Source: Cyanobium sp. AMD-g (GTDB lineage Bacteria; Cyanobacteriota; Cyanobacteriia; PCC-6307; Cyanobiaceae). From it: DNA of 64,000 nucleotides. Within the stretch, counting starts at the first letter, position 1. Each line of letters opens with the position of its first letter. The notes beneath the pieces were generated by a model that worked only from the letters and a program-made list of their open reading frames with translations, was not told the DNA's origin and did no database searches. Positions 1 through 9,084 of this stretch are shown here, piece by piece. The stretch spans positions 248,001 to 312,000 of the forward strand of contig NZ_JAGQCW010000002.1 of assembly GCF_024346395.1 (NCBI RefSeq), in the 5' to 3' direction. A program made the translations under genes and the position numbers.

Positions 1-684
1 CCGGGCCGGCGGGATTTCGTAGCCCAGGGCGATCGCGAAGCAGTTCCCCACCGGCTCGTGCTGGCTGAACCGCCGCATCGGGTTGTCCGCCACCGTGTTG
101 TTGGGCAGGTTCACGGTGGAGCCGTCCTTGCGGCGCAGGCGGGTGCTCATCAGATGCAGCGATTCCACCACGCCGTTCTCCTCGCCGACGCTGATCCAGT
201 CCCCCTCCCGGAAGGGCGGATCCAGCTGCAGTTCGATGCCGGCGAACAGATCTTTGAGTGTTTCCTGGGCCGCCAGGCCGATGACGGCGGTGAGCACCGC
301 CGAGGTGGTCACCAGTCCCACCAGGTTGAGGTTGGCCAGGCGCTGCAGCACCAGCACCGTGGCCAGCGCCGACAGCCCCAGGCTGAGCAGGTCGCGCAGG
401 ATCTTGGCGGTGGGCCGCCACCAGCCCAGGGCTTCCGGGCACTCCAGGGCCAGCCAGGCGAGAAGGGCGATCAGGGCGTAGGCGGTGGCCAGTTCGTCCA
501 TGGCACCCAGCCACTGCATCCCGGCCGGTCGGGTGATGTTGCCGAGGACGCACCAGAGCAGCACCGCCACCAGGGGCAGGAGCAGCGGTGGCGCCGGCAG
601 GCGGAAGCGACGGGTGGCCAGCCGCAGGCCCAGCAGGACCGCCACCAGGGCCAGGCCGATGAGGATCCGCTCGATCGGTCCCAT
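1..684 (-). CDS. MscS-family mechanosensitive channel (partial)
   Basis: Small-conductance mechanosensitive channel, normally an inner-membrane tension valve that releases solutes on hypo-osmotic shock. Translating the minus strand from ATG at 684 gives several hydrophobic N-terminal helices, then the family's pore helix and beta-domain segment (residues about 130-215), including AAQETLKDLFAGIELQLD, a PPFREGDWI stretch and LPNNTVADN. The reading frame stays open to base 1, so the C-terminus lies outside the window. The start codon overlaps the stop of the upstream phytol-kinase-type gene by 4 bases (ATGA), which implies translational coupling. Family call is firm; conductance class and gating cannot be judged from a partial sequence. 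Confidence 0.85.
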   Translation of the reverse strand, partial: MGPIERILIGLALVAVLLGLRLATRRFRLPAPPLLLPLVAVLLWCVLGNITRPAGMQWLGAMDELATAYALIALLAWLALECPEALGWWRPTAKILRDLLSLGLSALATVLVLQRLANLNLVGLVTTSAVLTAVIGLAAQETLKDLFAGIELQLDPPFREGDWISVGEENGVVESLHLMSTRLRRKDGSTVNLPNNTVADNPMRRFSQHEPVGNCFAIALGYEIPPAR

Positions 685-1361
685 CAGCTCAGCACCTGCC
701 ACAGACCGGCCACCGCCATCGGCACGCTGAAGTTATCAATCCCCAGCAGGGCCCATTGCTCCAGCCCCGTGGCCACCAGAGCGATCAGGGCCATCTCCGC
801 CGCGGCGGGCGAGGGGTCGCCGCCCAGTTGCCCCAGGGCCAGCAGCACGGTGAGGCTGGCCAGGGCCATCGCGCCGGTGCCCGCCAGGGAACGCCGCTCC
901 CCGAACACGTTCCAGGAGGGCGAAGCGATCAACGGCCCCAGCAGGCCGGCCAGGCCGTCACCGAACGCCATCACCAGAACGCCGGCCGCCACCGTGGCGG
1001 GATGGGCGGGCCACCAGAGCCACAGCAGCAGGGTGATGGAGGCGCCGTAGGCGATCGTGCCGTAGCTGCGCCGTTCCACGTCCTCGATCGCCGGCAGCAC
1101 CCGCACCCGGTGATTGAGGGCTGCCAGCAGGGTGATGGCGCCGGCGGCGGGCACCGCGATCAGCTTGTCCACCCCGAAGGCCCAGGCGATCAGCACCACC
1201 GGCCCGGCACCGATGTGCACCAGTTTGCGGCTCCATTCCCGTTGCTCGGGCCAGCGGCGGCGCAGCAGCAGGGCAGCACCGCTGAGCAGGGCCAGCCAAC
1301 CAGCCACCACCAGCACGCCGATGAGCTGGGCAACCCCGCCCTGTTGTGGCGGAAGGACCAA
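684..1361 (-). CDS. Phytol/dolichol kinase-type CTP-dependent membrane kinase
   Basis: Integral membrane protein of 225 residues from the phytol/polyprenol kinase (VTE5/SEC59-like) family, whose members phosphorylate isoprenoid alcohols; in cyanobacteria the homolog recycles chlorophyll-derived phytol for tocopherol or chlorophyll synthesis. Support: the LVHIGAGPVVLIAW segment (about residues 47-60) and the conserved loop MAFGDGLAGLLG followed by a basic stretch around GERRSLAG, with about six hydrophobic helices. It sits 20 bases after the sigma-factor gene on the same strand and overlaps the downstream MscS gene by 4 bases. The family is clear; the exact alcohol substrate is inferred. Confidence 0.8.
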   Translation of the reverse strand: MVLPPQQGGVAQLIGVLVVAGWLALLSGAALLLRRRWPEQREWSRKLVHIGAGPVVLIAWAFGVDKLIAVPAAGAITLLAALNHRVRVLPAIEDVERRSYGTIAYGASITLLLWLWWPAHPATVAAGVLVMAFGDGLAGLLGPLIASPSWNVFGERRSLAGTGAMALASLTVLLALGQLGGDPSPAAAEMALIALVATGLEQWALLGIDNFSVPMAVAGLWQVLS

Positions 1362-1381
1362 CGCCAGCAGGGAAGGTGGGG

Positions 1382-2389
1382 TCAGGCGGCCTGGTGGAGA
1401 TTGCTCATCAAGCGCAGCTTCATGATCGCCTTGGCTTCCAGCTGCCGCACCCGCTCACGGGAGACGTTGATCTGACGGCCGATCTCCGCGAGGGTGAGGG
1501 GTTCGGCGCCCTCCAGGCCGAAGCGCAGCCTGAGGATCTTCTGTTCGCGCTCGTTGAGCTGGGAGAGCCAGGCACCGAGGTGCTCCTTCTGAAGATGGCG
1601 GTCCATCGAATCGAAGTGCTCGTTGCTGGCCGGGTCGGCAATCAGTTCCCCCAGGGTGCTGCGATCTTCCTCGCCCCGGGCATGGGCATCAAGGGAGGCG
1701 CAGGGGGCGCTCTGGGTCATCAGTTCCTCGAGCTCTTCGGGCTGCATGCCCATGGCGTGGGCCAACTCGAGGCGATTGGGCTGGCGCCCCAACCGATGGG
1801 AAAGCTCGCGGGTGATGCGCCGCATCTTCGAGAGCTTCTCGCTGATGTGAATCGGCAGACGGATTGTGCGGGCGCTGTTATCGATGGCCCGGGTCATGCC
1901 CTGGCGGATCCACCAGTAGGCGTAGGTGGAGAACTTGTAGCCCATGGCAGGGTCGAATTTGTCGACGGCCCGCTCAAGGCCGATCGCCCCTTCCTGAACC
2001 AGGTCGAGCAATTCCAGGCCCTGATTCTGATACTTCTTGGCCACACTCACCACCAACCTGAGGTTGGCGGCCATCATGCGGTCGCGGGCCCGCTGGCCCA
2101 TGCGCAGCTGTCGCTTCTGACGGGCCGTGAGCTCCCCATCGACGAGGGCCAGCAGCTTCTTGCCGGCCTGGACATGGTGGGCCAGCTCGATTTCTTCAGC
2201 CGGTGTGAGAAGCGGCACACGGCCAATTGTGCTGAGATACCAACCAATGGAATCCGCGCTCAGGCGTCCTCCCTGGCGGGCTGTTGTCTTGGAACTGGCT
2301 GACCCGCCGCTGGATTTCGTCCTGCTGGACGAAGTCCCGTCTGCACTGCTTTTCAGCAGAGAGAGGGCGGAATGCAGAGGTGTCCCCAT
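1382..2389 (-). CDS. Group 2 RNA polymerase sigma-70 factor
   Basis: Alternative primary-like sigma factor of 335 residues that directs RNA polymerase to promoters; cyanobacterial group 2 sigmas (SigB/C/D/E) handle stress, dark and nitrogen responses. Region 1.2 is at about 45-75 (IGWYLSTIGRVPLLTPAEE), region 2 at about 100-170 (NLRLVVSVAKKY, LDLVQEGAIGL, YKFSTYAYWWIRQ), region 3 follows, and region 4 with its helix-turn-helix is near 270-325 (LTLAEIGRQINVSRERVRQ). There is no long region 1.1, which separates it from RpoD. ATG 2389 is preferred because GGAG lies about 9 bases before it; GTG 2392 is in frame just upstream. An AT-rich 117-base promoter region with a TACAAT-like -10 precedes it. 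Confidence 0.92.
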   Translation of the reverse strand: MGTPLHSALSLLKSSADGTSSSRTKSSGGSASSKTTARQGGRLSADSIGWYLSTIGRVPLLTPAEEIELAHHVQAGKKLLALVDGELTARQKRQLRMGQRARDRMMAANLRLVVSVAKKYQNQGLELLDLVQEGAIGLERAVDKFDPAMGYKFSTYAYWWIRQGMTRAIDNSARTIRLPIHISEKLSKMRRITRELSHRLGRQPNRLELAHAMGMQPEELEELMTQSAPCASLDAHARGEEDRSTLGELIADPASNEHFDSMDRHLQKEHLGAWLSQLNEREQKILRLRFGLEGAEPLTLAEIGRQINVSRERVRQLEAKAIMKLRLMSNLHQAA

Positions 2390-2506
2390 CACCCCAGGCT
2401 CCCGAATGAATTTGGCCGGAATGTAGCACCGCAGGAAGGATGAAACCAGTATGAGCCGGAAGATTGTATGTAGTTTGTCTGAAAAATGTTGCTTATGTCG
2501 TGATGG

Positions 2507-4648
2507 CTACGCTTTGGCTTCGGCCGTGAGCCCGCCGCGCCAACGCTCCATGAGCATCATTTGCGTCAGTTTGGCCTCGCCGGAGTGCTGACGCTGCGAG
2601 AAGTGTCCATCGCTGTGCATGTGCCAGGCGCCCGTATCGGCCAGGTAAAGGTCAAGTAAAGCCTCGATCTGTTTCTGCAGGCGTGGATCCTCGATCGGCG
2701 CCACCGCCTCGACACGTCGGTCCAGGTTGCGGGGCATCCAGTCGGCGCTGCCGAAGAACATCTCCGGCTGGCCGCCGTTGGCGAACCAGAACAGCCGCGA
2801 ATGCTCCAGGAAGCGACCGATGACGCTCACCACGCTGATGCCCTCGCTGACCCCTTCGACCCCCGGGCGCAGGCAGCACATGCCGCGGATGATCAACTCG
2901 ATCCGCACGCCCGCCGCGGAGGCCTCGTACAGCAGGGCAATGATGGCCGGGTCGACCAGGGCATTCATCTTGGCCCGGATGTGTCCTCCCCGACCTTCCC
3001 TGGCATGGTCTATCTCCCGGCGGATCAACCCCTCCATGCCCTTGCGCAGGGTGACGGGCGCCACCAGCAGCTTGCGGAAACTCTGCTGCTTGGAGAACCC
3101 CGTGAGGTAGTTGAACAGCTCCACCAGGTCCTGGCCGAAATCCTCCCGGGCGGTGAGCAGGCCGACGTCGGTGTAAAGCGAAGAGGTCTTGGAGTTGTAG
3201 TTGCCGGTGCCGATGTGCACGTAGCTGCGCAGGGCACCCTTCTCGCGCCGCACCACCAGCAGCACTTTCGTGTGGGTCTTGAGCCCCAGCACCCCGTACA
3301 CCACGTGCACGCCGGAGCGCTCCAGCTGCCGGGCCCACTGGATGTTGTTGTCCTCGTCGAAGCGGGCCTTGAGCTCCACCAGGGCCATCACCTGCTTGCC
3401 GTTCTCGGCGGCCCGGATCAGGGAGGCCACCACCGGCGAGTCCTTCGACGTGCGGTAGAGGGTCATCTTGATGGCCAGAACGGAGGCATCGGCGGCGGCC
3501 TGGCTGAGGAACTCCTCCACCGAGGTGGAGAAGAGGTCGAAGGGATGGTGCAGCAGCACATCGCCGCGGCGCAGCACCGAGAAGATGCTCTCGAACTCCT
3601 CCTGCTTGATCGAGCCGTCCTCCAGCTGGCTGCGCTGGGCCCGCACCAGGGACGGCACGGTGCGCCCCTTGTGGGGGGCGTCCCGCAGCTGGCTGAGGGG
3701 GATCGCCATCAGGCTCATCAGATCGTCAAGGCCGAGGGGGCCGTTGGTGCGATAGACGTCCTGGGGCTCCACGTCGGTGCCCTCCATCAGCAGGTGGACC
3801 ACCTCCTCGGGCATCTCGTCGGCCACCTCCACCCGCACCACCTCACCGCCCACCCGGCGCTTGCGCAGCCCCTCCTGCAGGGCCTCCATCAGGTCGTCGG
3901 CCTCCAGGTCCCGCAGTTCCAGGTCAGCGTCGCGGGTGATCCGGAAGAAGTAGTGCCCCTCGATGGTCATGCCGGGGAACAGCCAGCGCAGGTTGAACGC
4001 CACCAGCTGCTCGAGGGGCACCGCCGTGAAGCCCGGCGTGGGCACGATGCCGCTCAGCTCCGTGGGGATCGGCACGAACCGGGGCAGGATCTTCTGGGGC
4101 ACCTTCACCCGGGCAAACTGCTGCCGGCCGGTGTCCGGGTCGCGGATCAGCGCCGCCACGTTCAGGCTCAGGTTGCTCAGGAACGGGAACGGGTGGGCTG
4201 GATCGACGGCCAGGGGCGTGAGGACAGGAAAGATCGCCTTGCGGAAGTAGTCGTCGGCCCAGGTTTTCTGGGCCTCGTTGAGCCTCAGGTAGTCGAGCAG
4301 TTGGACGCCGTACTCGGCCAGGTGGGTCTTGAGGGAGTGGCGGTAGTGCTGCTGCTGCATCTCCAGCAGGGGCCGCAGCTTGGTGTGGATCGCTTCCAGC
4401 TGTTCCTGGGGTGTCAAGCCGTCGTCACTGCGGCTGGTGACACCAGCCTCCAGCTGGGACTTCAGCGAAGCCACCCGCACCATGAAGAACTCATCGAGGT
4501 TGTTGCTGAAAATGGCGCTGAATTTGGCCTGTTCCAGCAGCGGTGTGTGCTCGTCGAGAGCCGACGAGAGCACCCGATGGTTGAAGTCGATCCAACTCAG
4601 CTCGCGGTTGATGTAGAGATCGGGAGCGACGACCGGCTGCGACGACAT
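2507..4648 (-). CDS. ppk1: Polyphosphate kinase 1
   Basis: Reversible transfer of the ATP gamma-phosphate to polyphosphate, a phosphate and energy store. The 713 residues fit the PPK1 family. Visible are the N-terminal YINRELSWIDFNHRVL segment, a phospholipase D-like HxK element in LGLKTHTKVLLVVRREKG that carries the autophosphorylated histidine, the following YVHIGTGNYNSKTSSLYTD, and the C-terminal RNLDRRVE. ATG 4648 (MSSQPVV) is chosen because the longer open frame to 4747 would overlap the preceding transporter gene and adds a tail not expected in the family. It is followed on the same strand by the sigma factor. Confidence 0.95.
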   Translation of the reverse strand: MSSQPVVAPDLYINRELSWIDFNHRVLSSALDEHTPLLEQAKFSAIFSNNLDEFFMVRVASLKSQLEAGVTSRSDDGLTPQEQLEAIHTKLRPLLEMQQQHYRHSLKTHLAEYGVQLLDYLRLNEAQKTWADDYFRKAIFPVLTPLAVDPAHPFPFLSNLSLNVAALIRDPDTGRQQFARVKVPQKILPRFVPIPTELSGIVPTPGFTAVPLEQLVAFNLRWLFPGMTIEGHYFFRITRDADLELRDLEADDLMEALQEGLRKRRVGGEVVRVEVADEMPEEVVHLLMEGTDVEPQDVYRTNGPLGLDDLMSLMAIPLSQLRDAPHKGRTVPSLVRAQRSQLEDGSIKQEEFESIFSVLRRGDVLLHHPFDLFSTSVEEFLSQAAADASVLAIKMTLYRTSKDSPVVASLIRAAENGKQVMALVELKARFDEDNNIQWARQLERSGVHVVYGVLGLKTHTKVLLVVRREKGALRSYVHIGTGNYNSKTSSLYTDVGLLTAREDFGQDLVELFNYLTGFSKQQSFRKLLVAPVTLRKGMEGLIRREIDHAREGRGGHIRAKMNALVDPAIIALLYEASAAGVRIELIIRGMCCLRPGVEGVSEGISVVSVIGRFLEHSRLFWFANGGQPEMFFGSADWMPRNLDRRVEAVAPIEDPRLQKQIEALLDLYLADTGAWHMHSDGHFSQRQHSGEAKLTQMMLMERWRGGLTAEAKA

Positions 4649-4703
4649 ACGGCGGGGCTCCGCGAGCTTGAGGAAAGGCAACGTAGCAATGGCGATCCCG
4701 CCG

Positions 4704-5951
4704 TCAGGGTGTCGCCTCTGCTTGACGCTGGGATCCAGCCGCCACAAGCCACACCACGACAGCCATCAGCAGAATCCCCAGCCAGAAGGGGCTGCGGCGG
4801 CCGATGGTCTCGTAGGCCAGTCCCGCCAGGGGCGGCCCCAGGAAGCTGGCCAGGCTCTGCAACCCCTGCAGGCTGCCCAGGGCGGCACCCTGGCCGCTGT
4901 CGGCCAGGCGCCGCGACACCAGGCTGCGCAGGCTGGGGGTCACCAGGCCGGTGCCCAGGGCCAGGATCGCCACGGCGGTGAACACCACGGGTACCGCGTT
5001 CTGCCGCTCCGCCAGGGGCACCAGCAGGAAGCCCGCCATGACGCAGCCCAGGCCGATCTGGGTGAGGCGCCATTCCCCCAGCCGCTGCACCAGCGGACCG
5101 ATCAGGCCCCCCTGCACCACCGTGGCCACCACGCCCACCACCAGAAAGGCGCCGGCCGACAGGCCCGGACCCCAGCCGAACACCTGCTTGAAATAGAGCA
5201 CCAGCAGGGCGGTGAAACCGCTGAACCCCAGGAAGAAGAGGAAGAAGGCGGCGCAGAGGCGCCGCACCCGGGGATTGGCGAACACCCGCTGCAGCTGGCC
5301 GAAGGGCTGCAGCTCCCAGTGCCTGGGCAGGGGCAGGCGGGCCTCGGGCGGATGGGTTTCCGGCAGCAGGGTCACCACCACCACCAGGTTCAGCAGCGCG
5401 AAGCCCACGGCGAGCAGCAGCGGCAGGCTCACGTTGATGCGGCCCAGCAGGCCGCCGAGGGCCGGGCCGAGGATGAACCCCAGCCCGAAGGCCACGCCGA
5501 TCAGGCCGAAGGCCCGGGCCCGCCGCTCCGGTGTCGAGATGTCCGCCAGCACGGCGGCTGCCGTGGCGGCGGTGCCGCCGCTGACCCCGTCGATCAGCCG
5601 GGCGGCGAACAGCAGGGCCAGGGGCAGGCCGCTGGCGGCGGCCGCCGGCCAGAGGCGGCCCCAGGGCAGGATCACGGTGAGGGCGAACAGGCCCAGGCCC
5701 AGCACCGAACCGGCCACGCAGGCCGTGATCACGGGCCGGCGTCCGTAGCGGTCACTGAGGGCGCCGATCAGGGGGGTGAAGGCGAACTGGGCGATGGCGT
5801 AGCTGCCGGCCAGCAGACCAAGGGTGCGGCCGTCCGCCGTGAAGTCCGCGAGCAGGAACGGCAGCAGCGGGAACACGATGCTCTCCCCCAGCCGGTCGTT
5901 GAGCAGCGTCAGGAAGGCGCAGAAGAGGGTGGAGGGGCGCGACAGGCGCAC
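4704..5951 (-). CDS. MFS transporter, TetA-like drug/metabolite exporter
   Basis: Major facilitator of 415 residues with about 12 hydrophobic helices. The loop 2-3 motif GALSDRYGRRPVI and the export-type motif near GFILGPALGGLLG point to the drug:H+ antiporter-1 group. The best general match in memory is TetA/multidrug exporters of cyanobacteria; the substrate cannot be read from sequence. The gene lies 48 bases after a glycosyltransferase on the same strand and 55 bases before ppk1. A role in exporting a glycoconjugate is possible from that neighbour but unsupported otherwise. Confidence 0.85.
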   Translation of the reverse strand: MRLSRPSTLFCAFLTLLNDRLGESIVFPLLPFLLADFTADGRTLGLLAGSYAIAQFAFTPLIGALSDRYGRRPVITACVAGSVLGLGLFALTVILPWGRLWPAAAASGLPLALLFAARLIDGVSGGTAATAAAVLADISTPERRARAFGLIGVAFGLGFILGPALGGLLGRINVSLPLLLAVGFALLNLVVVVTLLPETHPPEARLPLPRHWELQPFGQLQRVFANPRVRRLCAAFFLFFLGFSGFTALLVLYFKQVFGWGPGLSAGAFLVVGVVATVVQGGLIGPLVQRLGEWRLTQIGLGCVMAGFLLVPLAERQNAVPVVFTAVAILALGTGLVTPSLRSLVSRRLADSGQGAALGSLQGLQSLASFLGPPLAGLAYETIGRRSPFWLGILLMAVVVWLVAAGSQRQAEATP

Positions 5952-5999
5952 GGCGGTGAGCCGGGGGTCCCTGGCACCCTCCCATGGCGGGGGCTCGGC

Positions 6000-7286
6000 T
6001 CAGGGGTGGCTGCTCAGCAGGCGCTTGATCCGATGCTTGGCCCGGGCGATGGTGGTGCGCAGGGCCTGGCGAAGGGTCGCGGTCCCGGCCTTCGGTTGCT
6101 TGTACTCCTGTGTAAAGGAAGGTGCGAGGCGGTGCAGGCTGTCGATCCGGTGGCTGTCGATCGGATAAGGGTTGGACGGGGCCTCGCTGAACCGACGATC
6201 CAGGTCGCCCAGCAACTGGCGCCACTGCAGGTAACTGCTGTCGGCGCTGTAGTGCTGGGCGACGAGATCCCTGGCCGCCGTTGAGCAACGCCGCCAGAGT
6301 TCGGGATCATCGGCCAGCCGCTGCAGGGCCCCGGCCGCTTCGGCCGGATCCTCCGACACCAGCAATCCCGTGCGCTCATGATCCACAAGCTCGGGAATGC
6401 CGCTGGGAATGCGACGCACCACTGGCACCACCCCGGCCGCCATCGCCTCCAGCAGGGCGATCGGCAGCCCTTCGAAGTCGGACATCAGCAGGATGGCCTG
6501 GGCCTCGAGCAGCCTTGCGTGCACCTGGCTGGGCGGCAGGGGGCCGGTGAAGGTGATCGCCCCGCCAAGGCCAGCCTCCGCCACCTGCTGTTCACAGGCG
6601 GCTCGGGAATAGCCATCGCCGATCAGGGTGGCGTGAACCGACCCGCTGGCCCCGCAGGCTCTGATCAGCGTCTGAATCACCAGGGAGGCCCGCTTCTGGT
6701 GCTCCCAGATCCGGCCACTGAAGACCACCTGGAAGGGATCGGCCCGGAATCTGGTGGTACGGGCGGGAATGGCCACACCACAGGCGATCACGCTGGCGGT
6801 GCCATCGCCCGTTCTGCGATTGAGTTCGTCGCGGATGTGGCGGGACACACAGACCACGGAACGTCCATGGTCGGGTCCCCCGAAGGCTTCGACAGTGGCC
6901 CAGTAATCCGGATCGTCCGAATGCAGGGTGAGCACCCAGGGCAGACCCCGGGAGCCCGCCTGGGCCGCTGCCGCGAAGTGGGCCGGTTTGCATTGGGGCA
7001 GGAACACCGTGGGTTGCCAGGCGTTGAGAAAGGCCAGGGTGTCCTGGACATCCTCTTTGAGGCTGGCGCGGCGCGGCGTGGAGAACACGTCGATGCCCTG
7101 ACGGCGTAAGTCCTCAAACAGCGGTGGCTCAATACACGGATCAGGGCGTGGTTCCGCAGGCGTGACCACGAAATGGATGGCGACAGTCACACCATCGGCA
7201 GACAAACGTCTGGCGAGGCCCAGAACCCAGGTGGTGACGCCGCTGATGTCACCGTCCTGGCTGTAATGGGCAAAGGCGACTCTCAA
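6000..7286 (-). CDS. Glycosyltransferase family 4 (GT-B fold)
   Basis: Retaining nucleotide-sugar glycosyltransferase of 428 residues, probably acting in cell-surface polysaccharide synthesis. The donor-binding C-terminal half shows FSGRIWEHQKRASLVI, LIGDGYSR and the family EX7E region DFEGLPIALLEAMAAG (about 268-283). The N-terminal domain begins VAFAHYSQDGDISGVTTW, the usual GT4 acceptor-side start. The last about 25 residues are strongly basic (AKHRIKRLL), compatible with membrane-surface attachment. Adjacent to a GT2 gene on the same strand, so the two probably act on one glycan. Sugar and acceptor are unknown. Confidence 0.85.
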   Translation of the reverse strand: MRVAFAHYSQDGDISGVTTWVLGLARRLSADGVTVAIHFVVTPAEPRPDPCIEPPLFEDLRRQGIDVFSTPRRASLKEDVQDTLAFLNAWQPTVFLPQCKPAHFAAAAQAGSRGLPWVLTLHSDDPDYWATVEAFGGPDHGRSVVCVSRHIRDELNRRTGDGTASVIACGVAIPARTTRFRADPFQVVFSGRIWEHQKRASLVIQTLIRACGASGSVHATLIGDGYSRAACEQQVAEAGLGGAITFTGPLPPSQVHARLLEAQAILLMSDFEGLPIALLEAMAAGVVPVVRRIPSGIPELVDHERTGLLVSEDPAEAAGALQRLADDPELWRRCSTAARDLVAQHYSADSSYLQWRQLLGDLDRRFSEAPSNPYPIDSHRIDSLHRLAPSFTQEYKQPKAGTATLRQALRTTIARAKHRIKRLLSSHP

Positions 7287-7359
7287 CGAAGGTCCAACTG
7301 TTCCACATCTAACGATACCAACGGCACCGGGCCCCTATCCCGGCACCACCGTGCTCGGT

Positions 7360-8376
7360 TCAGCTGGTGGGCCAGCCCCAGTAACGCCGCCGCAGAATCT
7401 GGGACTGCAGCAGCCGTGTGTAGATCCCCAGGCGCAGGGGGCCGTGGATGATCGAAAGGCAGAGCTTTTCGGCTCGTGATGGGTTGTAGCGCCAGAGGTA
7501 TTCATACAGAATCCAGTCCCAGCCTCCACTGGTGGCCACAGCATGCCAATGGCAGCGGGGCCATGGCCTGGTGATCTTCAGAACCGAGGCGATGGCGGAG
7601 GAGTACTCACCGAAGCGGAGCCTTTCCCGGCGGCGACTGTCGATGCTGCGGGTGCTCTGGTCGTGGCAACGAAAACAGGACAGCGCTTCAGAGTCGAAGC
7701 TCACCGATCCACCCATTCGCATCAGATAGTGTGTCCAGAAGAGCCAGTCACCGGTGCAGCGCCGGCGGGCTGTCAGCGGCCCCAGTGCTCGAAGTATCGC
7801 CTCACCGGGTTTGCGAAAGACAACGCCACTGGCATTGGCGATGACATTGCCCCGATCCATGAAGTCGCGGCATAGGTCCTCAGCCTGGATTCTGAAGGAG
7901 TGCTGCCATCGCTCGGGGTCAACGGCATCTGGCCAGAAGCTTTGGTCGGCGAGTGGTGCGCCTGCGGCGTCGATGGAAATGGTGCGGCAGTAGGCCAGTA
8001 CGTTGCCTTGTTCCAGATGAGACACCATTCGCTCGAGAAACTTCGGCGAACAGCTGTCATCCGACTCCGCGATCCAGATGTAGCGCCCTGAAGCCTTCTT
8101 GATTCCACTCAGCCATTGCGAGCAGGGCTGGCCTGAGTTGGTCGCGTTACAGAACATCTGGTGAGGGTGGTCCTGCAGTTGCTCCCGGATCACCGCCAGG
8201 GAATCATCTGTGGAGGCGTCATCCAGGACGATCAGCTCGAAATTCTGAAATGTCTGGCTGAGAATGGATCGCAGACGTTCGCTGAGAAAGGCAGCATGGT
8301 TGTAGTTGGGTACGATGATGCTGACGAGAGGGGACTGGCTGGACTCCTTCATGGATGCCGTCCATCCAGTGGCCAT
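7360..8376 (-). CDS. Glycosyltransferase family 2 (GT-A fold)
   Basis: Inverting glycosyltransferase of 338 residues. The GT-A nucleotide-binding start VSIIVPNYNHAAFLSERL and ELIVLDDASTDDSLAV are near residues 18-65, and the metal-binding acidic motif lies in WIAESDDSC. ATG 8376 is chosen because AGGAGG lies 8 bases upstream; a second in-frame ATG at 8352 lacks this site. The longer open frame upstream runs through the divergent sdhC gene and is not real. The C-terminal third is rich in W, R and H without a transmembrane helix. Paired with the GT4 gene downstream. Confidence 0.85.
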   Translation of the reverse strand: MATGWTASMKESSQSPLVSIIVPNYNHAAFLSERLRSILSQTFQNFELIVLDDASTDDSLAVIREQLQDHPHQMFCNATNSGQPCSQWLSGIKKASGRYIWIAESDDSCSPKFLERMVSHLEQGNVLAYCRTISIDAAGAPLADQSFWPDAVDPERWQHSFRIQAEDLCRDFMDRGNVIANASGVVFRKPGEAILRALGPLTARRRCTGDWLFWTHYLMRMGGSVSFDSEALSCFRCHDQSTRSIDSRRRERLRFGEYSSAIASVLKITRPWPRCHWHAVATSGGWDWILYEYLWRYNPSRAEKLCLSIIHGPLRLGIYTRLLQSQILRRRYWGWPTS

Positions 8377-8395
8377 CGCCCGATCCTCCTGTTGC
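8366..8395 (-). promoter_or_regulatory. Ribosome binding site deciding the GT2 start
   Basis: On the minus strand a perfect AGGAGG stands 8 bases before ATG 8376. Strong Shine-Dalgarno sites are uncommon in this window, so it is a useful guide to the true start of the GT2 gene. Confidence 0.6.
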
Positions 8396-8436
8396 CTCCT
8401 GTCACCTTGCCTCCAGGGGAGTTCACCTTCAGCTGA

Positions 8437-9084
8437 ATGATCATCGGATTCTGGATCGCCGTCACGGGGCTTGGGCTGGTGCTGTTCCTGGCCGTCCACC
8501 TGGGTGGCGTGGGGATGGCTCTGCTCGATCCGATGGGCTTCGAACGCTTCGCCACAACCCTTCACCAGCAGGCCTGGCTCCCCTGGCTTGAGGTTGCCCT
8601 GCTGGCGGCCGGCCTGGGCCATCCCCTGCTGTCGCTGCAGCGGGCCCGCGCCAATCGCCAGGCCCGGGGACCGGCCTCCGGCCCCCTGCGCAGCCGTCGC
8701 CAGGGGCCATGGGAGCCACTGGCGGCCATGGCGGCTCGGCTGATCCCCTGGAGTGGATCCCTGTTGCTGCTGTTCCTTGCCGTCCACCTGGCCCAGCTGC
8801 GCTGGCACCGGCCGGGGGATGGCGCTGAACTCGCTGCGGTCCTGGCCGTGTTGCAGGCGCCCTGGTGCCTGGCCCTCTATGCGGTCGCCGGGGCCGCGGC
8901 GGGTCTGCACCTGTTGCACGGCGCCGAAAGCGCCGTGCGCCGTCTGGGACTGCTGGAGCCCGCCAATGCGGCCGCCCTGCGCCTGGGGGGGCGGGGGCTG
9001 GCCCTCCTCCTGGGGGCAGGCTTCGCACTGCTGCCGCTCGCCCTGGTGCTGCGGCCCGCCGTCCCGCTGCTGGCCGGCCGATGA
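8437..9084 (+). CDS. sdhC: Succinate dehydrogenase/fumarate reductase cytochrome b subunit
   Basis: Membrane anchor of 215 residues for the SdhA/SdhB catalytic pair, passing electrons between quinone and the iron-sulfur subunit. Five hydrophobic helices carry the histidines expected to ligate haem b ([44 protein letters not shown]), as in Wolinella-type FrdC. The stop overlaps the sdhA start as ATGA. Divergent from the GT2 gene with a 60-base gap. Direction in vivo (succinate oxidation or fumarate reduction) is not set by the sequence; SDH is part of the thylakoid respiratory chain in cyanobacteria. Confidence 0.85.
   Translation: MIIGFWIAVTGLGLVLFLAVHLGGVGMALLDPMGFERFATTLHQQAWLPWLEVALLAAGLGHPLLSLQRARANRQARGPASGPLRSRRQGPWEPLAAMAARLIPWSGSLLLLFLAVHLAQLRWHRPGDGAELAAVLAVLQAPWCLALYAVAGAAAGLHLLHGAESAVRRLGLLEPANAAALRLGGRGLALLLGAGFALLPLALVLRPAVPLLAGR

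Noticed and set aside
2801-4981. 726-codon open frame antisense to ppk1
   Set aside because: H/Q/G/L-rich composition typical of antisense frames in GC-rich DNA; no domain, and ppk1 on the other strand is certain.
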